From Prevotellamassilia sp. (GTDB lineage: Bacteria > Bacteroidota > Bacteroidia > Bacteroidales > Bacteroidaceae), in the NCBI GenBank assembly GCA_018383375.1, contig JAHAWW010000075.1, forward strand, positions 1 to 11,845: a stretch of 11,845 nt of DNA, given 5' to 3'. The notes beneath the pieces were generated by a model, which was not told the origin of the DNA, ran no database searches, and saw only the letters and a list, made by a program, of their open reading frames with translations. The position numbers and the translations under genes are program-made. Numbering within the stretch: the stretch's first letter is position 1; every line of letters starts with the position of its first letter. Of this stretch, positions 1-6,081 are shown one piece after another.

Positions 1-14
1 TCCGTTGGTATTGT

Positions 15-344
15 TTATAATCCCATGCCCTTGCCTCTCCTAAGCGGTTCAACCGTCCTTTTAACGGATGAGAACAGCCTGCCAAACTGCTCCTTGAACC
101 ACTCTCCAATCACTTGCCCGTTAATGGTAAGTGCAAGTTTGGACTTGTCTTTCGGGTCTTTTACCACTTGGAAGCCAGCTTCCTCGGTCGTGAACTTCCG
201 CCTGTGCTCCTTTGCGATGCTCCGTTTGCAACTGAACTGCGCCACCGTTCCGTTGATTGTAACCCGTCCCATGATGGAGACAATTCCATTCTTCTCCTTG
301 CTGCCGTTCGCATAGAACAGCACGCGAAATGTACTCCTTGTCAT
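15..344 (-). CDS. Truncated or chimeric tyrosine recombinase N-terminus (arm-binding domain), probable mobile-element remnant
   Basis: This is a 109-residue ORF. Residues 4-40 (STFRVLFY, then KNG, MGRVTING and VAQFSCK) read like the start of the arm-type DNA-binding domain of Bacteroidetes tyrosine recombinases, which integrate conjugative and mobilizable elements. Intact members run to about 400 residues, with a core-binding domain and a catalytic R-H-R-Y domain. None of that is present here. After residue 40 the resemblance stops and an unrelated basic segment follows (NGQVIGEWFKEQF at 75-87, RRGKGMGL at 102-109), so the ORF may be a junction of two element genes. I do not recognise that second part. 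The start has an A-rich leader and an exact -7 match upstream. The reading as a recombinase remnant comes from pattern memory and was not confirmed by alignment. It could also be a small intact accessory protein of an element lying to the left. Confidence 0.55.
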   Translation of the reverse strand: MTRSTFRVLFYANGSKEKNGIVSIMGRVTINGTVAQFSCKRSIAKEHRRKFTTEEAGFQVVKDPKDKSKLALTINGQVIGEWFKEQFGRLFSSVKRTVEPLRRGKGMGL

Positions 345-432
345 ACTCGTTCTTTTTTTGTTGCAAAACTATAAATCAACGAGTTAAACCTTGACAAGCA
401 AACCTACGCAGAGCGGCGCAAACGGAACGGTG
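243..432. repeat. 12-bp perfect inverted repeat spanning the integrase-fragment start
   Basis: CACCGTTCCGTT at 243-254 is the exact reverse complement of AACGGAACGGTG at 421-432. The left arm lies inside the integrase-like ORF, where its minus strand encodes N-G-T-V. The right arm lies in the non-coding region. Each arm also has a TGCGCC/GGCGCA hexamer beside it (238-243 and 415-420), in permuted order relative to the 12-mer. The repeat is seen directly in the sequence. A role as recombinase arm sites or as a duplicated end is only inference. Confidence 0.45.
364..371 (-). promoter_or_regulatory. Candidate -7 element for the integrase-like ORF
   Basis: Read on the minus strand this is TAGTTTTG, an exact match to the Bacteroidetes TAnnTTTG element. 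It ends 19 bases before the ATG at 344, giving a leader of roughly 13 nt. A clean TTTG -33 element at the usual spacing is missing, so the call rests on the -7 match and its position. Confidence 0.35.
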
Positions 433-574
433 ACTGTTAAATCTGCATTTCTGACGGGTAACGATTAGGAAACCGTTCTCTTTCTCCAATCCGCTTTGAA
501 ACGCTATTCAGCCCTCTATCCAACTTCCGCGATTTTCTCATAACTACTTAATTCACAGATTACATTGCGTTAAT

Positions 575-596
575 CTTCCAATTTTTGGAGGTTTTT
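575..596 (+). terminator. Weak terminator-like hairpin with T5 tail
   Basis: CTTCCAA (575-581) pairs with TTGGAGG (585-591), 7 bp including one G-U pair, across a TTT loop, and is followed by T5 at 592-596. It could stop plus-strand transcription arriving from the left before the DUF1599 promoter. The stem is short and AT-rich and overlaps the promoter's -33 region, so this may be coincidence. Confidence 0.3.
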
Positions 597-618
597 CCAT
601 AGATTTTAGGTAAATTTG
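584..618 (+). promoter_or_regulatory. Candidate promoter for the DUF1599-DoxX-tpiA unit
   Basis: TAAATTTG at 611-618 matches the Bacteroidetes -7 element TAnnTTTG exactly. TTTG at 584-587 could be the -33 element with a 23-nt spacer; TTGG at 586-589 would give 21 nt, closer to the usual 19-21. Transcription would begin near 625, leaving about 80 nt of leader before the ATG at 706. Confidence 0.5.
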
Positions 619-705
619 CACCAAACTGTATGCCTGTGCACTGTCTGTGGTTTCAGACACGTCGGAGGCCAAACCAACAGTCACTCACTCACACCAGACG
701 CCATC

Positions 706-1272
706 ATGACGCAAGAACAAAAGACTGAGCAAGAATTTAGAGCCGCATTGGCCGTTTGTCGCGACCTCTTCGTGAAGAAAGCACACGACTACGGTACGGC
801 CTGGACCATTTTGCGTCTTCCCTCGCTCACCGACCAACTCTATATCAAAGCTTCGCGCATCCGCACCATCGAACAAAACGGTCACTCGGCCATTGACGAA
901 GGCATAAATGCCGAATTCATCGGCATTGTCAACTATGCCATCATGGGAGTGGTCCTCTCCAAAATCGAAGCCGACGACTTGCGACAAGGGTTAAACCCCA
1001 TCGCCGTAGACCGTGCCATAGCACTCTACGACGAAAGTGCCGAAGAAGCCCTGCAACTGATGCTCAAAAAAAACCATGATTATGGCGAAGCTTGGCGCGG
1101 TATGCGCGTGAGCAGTTACACCGACCTTATACTGGTCAAAATCTTGCGCACCAAACAAATCGAAACGCTCGACGGGCACACACTCGTCTCTGAGGGCGTG
1201 GTGGCCAACTATATGGATATGATGAACTATGCGGTCTTCGGGCTTATCAGGCTGGGCGTGGGTCAAAACTGA
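706..1272 (+). CDS. DUF1599 domain protein (tandem duplicated domain)
   Basis: This 188-residue protein is the usual length for Bacteroidales DUF1599 proteins. It is an internal duplication. Residues ~13-84 (KKAHDYGTAW at 24-33, NYAIMGVVL at 76-84) align with ~106-182 (KKNHDYGEAW at 121-130, NYAVFGLIRL at 174-183). The repeated K-x-H-D-Y-G-x-A-W motif is the family hallmark. The domain has been described as nucleotide-modification associated, but the biochemical role is unproven. It has no signal peptide or membrane segment, so it is probably cytoplasmic. The ATG at 706 is chosen because the open frame further upstream has only a TTG at 616, which lies inside the -7 element. The 3' end overlaps the next gene by 44 nt in another frame, which points to translational coupling. 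Confidence 0.9.
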   Translation: MTQEQKTEQEFRAALAVCRDLFVKKAHDYGTAWTILRLPSLTDQLYIKASRIRTIEQNGHSAIDEGINAEFIGIVNYAIMGVVLSKIEADDLRQGLNPIAVDRAIALYDESAEEALQLMLKKNHDYGEAWRGMRVSSYTDLILVKILRTKQIETLDGHTLVSEGVVANYMDMMNYAVFGLIRLGVGQN

Positions 1273-3190
1273 CTTGCGCCGTCGGCGGCTATGGGCTGTG
1301 AGCCTGTGTCGTGTGGTGGTAGCGTTGACGCTTGTGGTTTCCGGCTTTCTTAAAGCCGTCGACCCCGTCGGCATGCGTGCCAAAGTCGACGCCTATCTCA
1401 CTGCTTGGGGCTTAGGTCTGGGCGTTGATAGTCTGCTCTTGCGCAGTGGCGTTTTGGTGTTAGCCGTTTTGGAATTTATGATGGGCGTGCAACTCTTGCT
1501 GGGTATGCGCCGCCGTCTCACCATCACCCTCTTGGTAGCCTTCCAAACGGTCATGACCGCCCTCACGACCTATCTGTTTTTCACCGATACGGTCGAAGAC
1601 TGTGGCTGTTTTGGCACGGCACTGACTCTGACCGACGGGCAAACGCTACTGAAGAATGTAGTCTTGCTGGCTATGATTTTCTTCATCTCGCGCCACGGTC
1701 GCTACGTCATCCGTCTGGTGTCTGAACGCCGACAATGGCTCGCCTCACTCACCTCTTTGTGCTATGTCGTTGCGCTCACCCTCATGGCCTACCACACGTT
1801 GCCGGCCATCGACTTTGGCCCCTATGCCGTGGGCACAGACCTCAGACAAGCCTATACCGCCCCCGACGCCGACACGCCTGCGTTGCTCACGACACTTTGT
1901 CTTGAAGACGAAAACGGCAACGACCTCACCGACAGCCTTCTGGCTTCAAAAGGCAAAACCTGCTTGCTCACACTGCCACGCCCCCAAAAAGCCGACGACG
2001 GTAGCGTAGACCGCATCAACGACATCGCCGACATCGCCGCCGACTCGGCTTTTGGCTTTTATGCCGTGGTGCCGCAGCAGACCGTTGACGCCGAAGTCTC
2101 TGACTGGAAAGACCGTTCGGGAGGCAACTACCCCACCCTCAAGGCCGACCCCGCTCAGATAGACGCCATGGTTCGCAGCAATCCGGGACTCGTGCTCATC
2201 GAAGACGGCAAAGTCTGTGGCAAATGGAGTTTCAACAACCTTCCGGCCACAGGCGGCGAACACTTCGGGGCCTCACAAAACACAGCAGCAGGCCGACCCC
2301 ATGAAGCCCTGCCCAAACTGGTGATGTGGTATATCATCCCACTGCTCGTCGTCTTGCTGCTCGACCGACTTTTGATTGGCAAAAAATTTTATCAACACTA
2401 TATTTTACGTCAACACTTAAAAACAAAAACAATGAGAAAGAAAATCGTTGCAGGCAACTGGAAAATGAACAAGACCCTGCAGGAAGGCGTTGCCTTGGCT
2501 GAAGAACTCAACAACGTGCTCGCTGCCGACAAACCCAATTGCGACGTCGTGATCTGCACGCCGTTCATCCACCTTGCTCCCGTAGCCGGCATCATCAATG
2601 CCGAGGTGATTGGTCTCGGTGCCGAAAACTGTGCCGACAAAGTGTCGGGTGCCTACACCGGCGAAGTTTCTGCCGCCATGGTCAAGAGCACCGGTGCACA
2701 GTATGTCATCCTCGGTCACAGTGAGCGTCGCGCCTATTATGGCGAAACCGCCGAAATCTTGAAAGAGAAAGTTAACCTCGCCCTTGAAAATGGCCTTAAG
2801 GTTATCTTCTGCATTGGCGAAGTGCTCGAAGAGCGCGAAAGCGGCAAGCAAAACGACGTGGTTAAGGCTCAGCTCGAAGGTTCACTCTTCGACCTCTCTG
2901 CCGAACAGATGAGTAACATCATCTTGGCCTACGAACCCGTATGGGCCATCGGTACCGGCAAAACTGCCACCGCCGAACAAGCCGAAGAGATGCACGCTTT
3001 CATCCGTGGCGTCATGGCCGATAAGTTTGGTGCCGAAGTGGCCGAAAACCTCAGCATCCTCTACGGTGGTAGCTGCAAGCCTTCAAATGCTAAAGAAATC
3101 TTTGCCAAACCCAACGTTGACGGTGGTCTCATCGGCGGCGCTGCACTCAAGGTGGCTGATTTCAAAGGCATCATCGATGCTTGGAAATAA
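1229..3190 (+). CDS. DoxX/MauE-like membrane protein read in frame into triosephosphate isomerase
   Basis: This is a 653-residue open frame made of two normally separate proteins. Residues 1-~400 resemble the Bacteroidales DoxX/MauE-like (BT_3928-type) family: TM segments near 22-43, 70-91, 97-118, 139-154 and 171-188, a DCGCFG motif at 124-129, a soluble thioredoxin-like region at ~195-355 without a CxxC, and a sixth TM at 364-383. Positive charges (RRRR 17-20, RRR 94-96, the R-rich loop 155-168, KK 385-386) place the N-terminus and the C-terminus in the cytoplasm and the soluble domain in the periplasm. Residues 402-653 are complete TpiA. The linker is ~18 residues. The function of the membrane part is unknown; redox or quinone-linked roles are suggested for relatives. 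A one-base shift in the A6 run at 2381-2386 would bring TAA 2418-2420 into frame and end the membrane protein just before tpiA. The fusion may therefore be real, a frameshift mutation or a sequence error. The ATG at 1229 is the only ATG ahead of TM1; TTG 1274 is an alternative. Confidence 0.75.
   Translation: MRSSGLSGWAWVKTDLRRRRLWAVSLCRVVVALTLVVSGFLKAVDPVGMRAKVDAYLTAWGLGLGVDSLLLRSGVLVLAVLEFMMGVQLLLGMRRRLTITLLVAFQTVMTALTTYLFFTDTVEDCGCFGTALTLTDGQTLLKNVVLLAMIFFISRHGRYVIRLVSERRQWLASLTSLCYVVALTLMAYHTLPAIDFGPYAVGTDLRQAYTAPDADTPALLTTLCLEDENGNDLTDSLLASKGKTCLLTLPRPQKADDGSVDRINDIADIAADSAFGFYAVVPQQTVDAEVSDWKDRSGGNYPTLKADPAQIDAMVRSNPGLVLIEDGKVCGKWSFNNLPATGGEHFGASQNTAAGRPHEALPKLVMWYIIPLLVVLLLDRLLIGKKFYQHYILRQHLKTKTMRKKIVAGNWKMNKTLQEGVALAEELNNVLAADKPNCDVVICTPFIHLAPVAGIINAEVIGLGAENCADKVSGAYTGEVSAAMVKSTGAQYVILGHSERRAYYGETAEILKEKVNLALENGLKVIFCIGEVLEERESGKQNDVVKAQLEGSLFDLSAEQMSNIILAYEPVWAIGTGKTATAEQAEEMHAFIRGVMADKFGAEVAENLSILYGGSCKPSNAKEIFAKPNVDGGLIGGAALKVADFKGIIDAWK
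2432..3190 (+). CDS. tpiA: Triosephosphate isomerase (domain of the fused frame, or independent gene)
   Basis: TpiA interconverts dihydroxyacetone phosphate and glyceraldehyde 3-phosphate in glycolysis and gluconeogenesis. From this ATG it is 252 residues, the normal length, with nothing missing: N9 and the catalytic K11 in AGNWKMN, H96 in ILGHSERR, the catalytic base E168 in AYEPVWAIGTGKT with loop 6, and the phosphate-binding YGGS (211-214) and GGAAL (235-239). The leader before the ATG is A-rich (2418-2431), typical of Bacteroidetes starts. TATATTTT at 2399-2406 is a 7-of-8 match to the -7 element, with TTTG at 2371-2374 at a rather long 24-nt spacing. Separate initiation here is therefore likely even though the upstream frame stays open. 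The enzyme call is secure; only the true N-terminus is uncertain. Confidence 0.96.
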   Translation: MRKKIVAGNWKMNKTLQEGVALAEELNNVLAADKPNCDVVICTPFIHLAPVAGIINAEVIGLGAENCADKVSGAYTGEVSAAMVKSTGAQYVILGHSERRAYYGETAEILKEKVNLALENGLKVIFCIGEVLEERESGKQNDVVKAQLEGSLFDLSAEQMSNIILAYEPVWAIGTGKTATAEQAEEMHAFIRGVMADKFGAEVAENLSILYGGSCKPSNAKEIFAKPNVDGGLIGGAALKVADFKGIIDAWK

Positions 3191-3245
3191 TCACTAAACG
3201 ATTACCCTTCATTTGTACACCCATTCACACTTCACGCGACTCTGA

Positions 3246-3268
3246 CCGCCACGGCTTTGTCCGGGCGG
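3246..3268 (+). other. GC-rich hairpin between tpiA and SPOR gene
   Basis: CCGCC-A-CGG (3246-3254) pairs with CCGGGCGG (3261-3268), 8 bp with one bulged A, across the loop CTTTGT. It lies 56 nt after the tpiA stop. There is no T-tract, so it is not a standard intrinsic terminator. It may protect the mRNA 3' end or act in the leader of the next gene. Confidence 0.35.
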
Positions 3269-3344
3269 CAGGCGCGCGAAGGGGTGGCAAATGATATTTA
3301 TTCATACAATAACACGGTCGGTCTGCGGCCTAACACCATCAGAC

Positions 3345-3947
3345 GTGAAAAAACTCACCCTCATCCTGCTTGCCGTTTTCGCCATCACGCTTAGCGCAAT
3401 GGCACAGACGCCTTTCACCCAACACGTCCGCACACAGAGAGCGGGCGAAGGCAAAGTGCGCATTATCCAAGACAGCATCATCGAGAAAGTTGTCAATCAG
3501 CCCATGACCGGCAAAACGGCTAAACCCGGCAAAACCACTGGCAAGACCGACAAAACAACAACCAAACCCAAAGACGATACGGCCACACACCACGACAATG
3601 CTGCCGCCAAACATGATAATACGGAACACGAAAACGCCGACGACAACGAAACCAACAAACACGTAGGTTCGGCCAAAACAACTACGATGACGGCCTACCG
3701 CATACAAATCTTCTCTGGTAGCAACTCTCATCAAGATAAACAAAAAGCCTATGACTTGGCGGCAAAATGTAAGGAAAAATTCCCCGAACTCAGTGTCTAC
3801 ACCAAGTTCGTCAGCCCAAGATGGGTGTGCCGCGTGGGCGACTTCAAAAATCTGGCCGACGCCCAAAACTATGCCTCAAAAATTCGCGCAGCTCACTTCA
3901 CTCGCGAGGTGAGAATAGTCAAAACCACCATACGCGTCAAACTTTGA
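3345..3947 (+). CDS. Secreted SPOR-domain protein
   Basis: SPOR domains bind denuded peptidoglycan glycan strands, so this is probably a periplasmic cell-envelope or division-associated protein. From the GTG at 3345 it has 200 residues. It starts with a textbook signal peptide: KK at 2-3, a hydrophobic core at 4-18, and likely cleavage after AMA (18-20). A short conserved-looking segment follows (~24-52). Next comes a low-complexity hydrophilic linker rich in K, T, D, N and H (~58-115), then the SPOR domain at ~118-195 (AYRIQIFSG near the start, RVGDF in the middle). The GTG is preferred because it places the basic residues at the N-terminus. An in-frame ATG at 3291 would add 18 residues in front of the signal peptide and is the main alternative. 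It lies 52 nt upstream of folE. No catalytic domain is visible. Confidence 0.83.
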   Translation: MKKLTLILLAVFAITLSAMAQTPFTQHVRTQRAGEGKVRIIQDSIIEKVVNQPMTGKTAKPGKTTGKTDKTTTKPKDDTATHHDNAAAKHDNTEHENADDNETNKHVGSAKTTTMTAYRIQIFSGSNSHQDKQKAYDLAAKCKEKFPELSVYTKFVSPRWVCRVGDFKNLADAQNYASKIRAAHFTREVRIVKTTIRVKL

Positions 3948-3999
3948 AACACATCACCCTGCACGACTTTCACCAGTCTGAAGGTACACTATATATAAT

Positions 4000-4563
4000 A
4001 TGAGTGAAGAAATCCTCTCACAACTCAAACAACACAACCGCGAAATACTCACGCTCATAGGTGAGGACCCCAACCGCGAAGGCCTAATCAAAACACCCGA
4101 ACGCGTGGCCAAAGCGATGCTCGACCTCACACGCGGCTATGAGATGGACCCCGTGGCAACACTCAACTCTGCAAAGTTTCAAGAGCCATACAACCAAATG
4201 GTCATCGTTAGAGACATCGAGTTTTATTCGCTTTGTGAACACCACATGCTCCCCTTCTACGGCAAAGCCCACGTGGCCTATATACCTGCCGGCTACATCA
4301 CGGGACTCTCAAAAATCGCCAGAGTCGTCGACATCTATGCACACCGCCTCCAAGTGCAGGAACGACTCACTATGCAAATCAAAGACTGCATACAAGAAGC
4401 ACTCAAACCACAAGGCGTCATGGTGGTAATCGAAGCACAACACCTCTGTATGCAAATGAGAGGCGTGGAAAAATTCGGTAGCATTACCACTACGAGCGAC
4501 TTCTGCGGAGCTTTCAACCAAGCCAAAACACGCGAGGAATTTCTTAAACTCATCTCAAAATAA
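4000..4563 (+). CDS. folE: GTP cyclohydrolase I
   Basis: FolE converts GTP to 7,8-dihydroneopterin triphosphate, the first step of folate (and pterin) synthesis, as a cytoplasmic decamer. It has 187 residues, slightly shorter than the 222 of E. coli FolE because the N-terminal extension is short. The signature CEHHMLPF (79-86) supplies zinc ligands C79 and H82, and C150 in QHLCMQMRG supplies the third. The conserved GLSKIAR (102-108), QERLT (120-124) and EAQHLC (145-150) segments are present, so the enzyme should be active as a type IA, zinc-dependent form. The start follows an AT-rich leader. It sits between the SPOR gene and cca with gaps of about 50 nt, and its pathway partner folD lies downstream in the same direction. 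Confidence 0.97.
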   Translation: MSEEILSQLKQHNREILTLIGEDPNREGLIKTPERVAKAMLDLTRGYEMDPVATLNSAKFQEPYNQMVIVRDIEFYSLCEHHMLPFYGKAHVAYIPAGYITGLSKIARVVDIYAHRLQVQERLTMQIKDCIQEALKPQGVMVVIEAQHLCMQMRGVEKFGSITTTSDFCGAFNQAKTREEFLKLISK

Positions 4564-4617
4564 CAGACCGTCACGCCCACGACCGGCCGGCAGACCGATA
4601 TACTTTTTAGCCTATAA

Positions 4618-6054
4618 ATGATACTCAACGATATAGCCCAACTGCGGCAACAACTTGACACACCTCTTTTTGCCCAACTCTCGCAGACTGCCGACGAGCT
4701 GGGTTTGCCTTGTTATGTGGTTGGGGGCTATGTGCGCGATTTGCTCATAGGCCGCGCAACTAACGACATCGACGTGGTCGTGGTGGGAAGCGGCATAGAG
4801 ATGGCCCGACATTTTGCTGCAAGCCTCGGTCGCGGTGCGCACCTGAGCGTGTTCAAAAACTTCGGTACGGCACAAGTCAAATACCGCGAGGCCGAAGTTG
4901 AGTTTGTCGGAGCACGACGTGAAAGCTACAACCGCAACTCGCGTAAGCCTATTGTCGAAGACGGCACGCTGCAAGACGACCAAAATCGACGAGATTTCAC
5001 CATTAACGCCATGGCCATTTGTCTCAACAAAGACCATTTTGGCGACTTGCTCGACCCATTTGGCGGACTTGACGACCTAAAAGACGGCATTATCCGTACC
5101 CCACTCGACCCAGATATCACCTTCAGCGATGACCCGCTTCGCATGATGCGTTGCGTGAGATTTGCCACACAACTGCGCTTCTTGATCGAAGAAGAAACAT
5201 TCGAGGCGCTCGGGCGCAATGCCGACCGTTTACAAATCGTCAGTGGCGAGCGCATCATCGTTGAACTTAACAAAATTATTGAGTCGCCGCAACCTTCACG
5301 CGGTTTCGTCGAACTACATCGCTCGGGACTGCTTGAAAAAATCTTGCCCGAACTCTCAGCCCTCGATATCGTGGAGACTTGCCACGGACGGAAGCATAAA
5401 AATAACTTCTATCACACGCTCGAGGTGCTTGACAATGTGGCCGAACGCGGCGGCGAACTATGGCTCCGCTGGGCAGCCCTGCTTCACGACGTAGGCAAAA
5501 CCAAAAGCAAACGTTGGGACCCCGCCATCGGATGGACTTTCCATAATCACAACTTCATTGGAGAGAAGATGGTGCCCGGCATCTTTAAGCGCCTTAAACT
5601 GCCGCTCGACGACCGCCTCAAATACGTTAAGAAACTCGTTGGCCTGCACATGCGCCCCATTGCGATAGCCGACGACGAAGTGACCGACAGCGCTGTGAGA
5701 CGCCTGCTCTTTGATGCCGGCGACGACATCGACGACCTTATGTTGCTTTGTGAAGCTGACATCACAAGTAAAAACGAGGTGCGCAAACAAAACTTCCTTC
5801 AGAATTTCAAAATGGTGAGGGAGAAGTTGGTGATGATTGAAGAGAAAGATCGCATACGCAATTTCCAGCCGCCAGTTGACGGCACGGAGATTATGAAACT
5901 CTTCAACATACAGCCCTGTCGCGCCATCGGCGAGATAAAGACTGCGCTCAAAGACGCCATACTTGACGGACAAGTGCCCAACGAACACGATGCGGCTCTG
6001 GCCTTTGTCATCGAAAAAGGCCACACTCTTGGCCTTAATCCCGTCACAGACTGA
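4618..6054 (+). CDS. cca: tRNA nucleotidyltransferase / poly(A) polymerase family protein with HD domain
   Basis: This is a class II nucleotidyltransferase that adds or repairs the 3' CCA of tRNA. It has 478 residues. The head domain has VVGGYVRD (34-41) and the metal-binding D50-I-D52 pair. RRDFTINAMA (124-133) and the DPLRMMRCVRFA segment (172-183) follow, the latter marking the neck region. After ~255 comes an HD phosphohydrolase-type domain, with YHTLEV (265-270), the HD pair H290-D291 in LLHDVGK, and further conserved histidines (FHNHN, LHMRP). This domain order is common in Bacteroidetes and resembles bacterial CCA enzymes with an HD domain. Sequence alone does not separate a CCA-adding enzyme from a poly(A) polymerase or A-adding enzyme; as no second copy is visible, CCA addition is the natural reading. 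The ATG at 4618 is 54 nt after folE. Confidence 0.93.
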   Translation: MILNDIAQLRQQLDTPLFAQLSQTADELGLPCYVVGGYVRDLLIGRATNDIDVVVVGSGIEMARHFAASLGRGAHLSVFKNFGTAQVKYREAEVEFVGARRESYNRNSRKPIVEDGTLQDDQNRRDFTINAMAICLNKDHFGDLLDPFGGLDDLKDGIIRTPLDPDITFSDDPLRMMRCVRFATQLRFLIEEETFEALGRNADRLQIVSGERIIVELNKIIESPQPSRGFVELHRSGLLEKILPELSALDIVETCHGRKHKNNFYHTLEVLDNVAERGGELWLRWAALLHDVGKTKSKRWDPAIGWTFHNHNFIGEKMVPGIFKRLKLPLDDRLKYVKKLVGLHMRPIAIADDEVTDSAVRRLLFDAGDDIDDLMLLCEADITSKNEVRKQNFLQNFKMVREKLVMIEEKDRIRNFQPPVDGTEIMKLFNIQPCRAIGEIKTALKDAILDGQVPNEHDAALAFVIEKGHTLGLNPVTD

Positions 6055-6081
6055 GCGCTCACGCTCTTCCTATTTGACCAT

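Larger units (their letters stand above)
345..705. other. Non-coding region between integrase remnant and DUF1599 operon
   Basis: I see no convincing gene in these 361 bases. The region is flanked by divergent reading frames. It holds an exact -7 match facing left (364-371), an exact -7 match facing right (611-618), a terminator-like hairpin (575-596), one arm of the 12-bp inverted repeat (421-432), a second 7-bp inverted pair GAACGGT/ACCGTTC (425-431 and 472-478), and a 6-bp hairpin in the presumed DUF1599 leader (TGTCTG 642-647 with CAGACA 654-659). No tRNA end that could act as an attachment site was found. Confidence 0.5.

Noticed and set aside
616..705. N-terminal extension of the DUF1599 ORF from a TTG at 616
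   Set aside because: The TTG is inside the exact -7 promoter match (611-618), and the extra 30 residues do not resemble the family. The ATG at 706 gives the normal length.
345..705. tRNA or attachment-site core next to the integrase fragment
   Set aside because: No cloverleaf, T-loop motif or matching direct repeat was found in the region by eye.
4583..4590. CCGGCCGG palindrome with CAGACCG direct repeats (4564-4570, 4591-4597) between folE and cca
   Set aside because: The elements are too short to tell from chance in a 54-nt GC-rich spacer, and no T-tract follows.
4612..5037. Long antisense ORFs opposite cca (also 5458-6024), ffh (9687-10052) and folD (10395-11006)
   Set aside because: They are mirror frames of well-recognised genes with strong codon bias and show no domain of their own.
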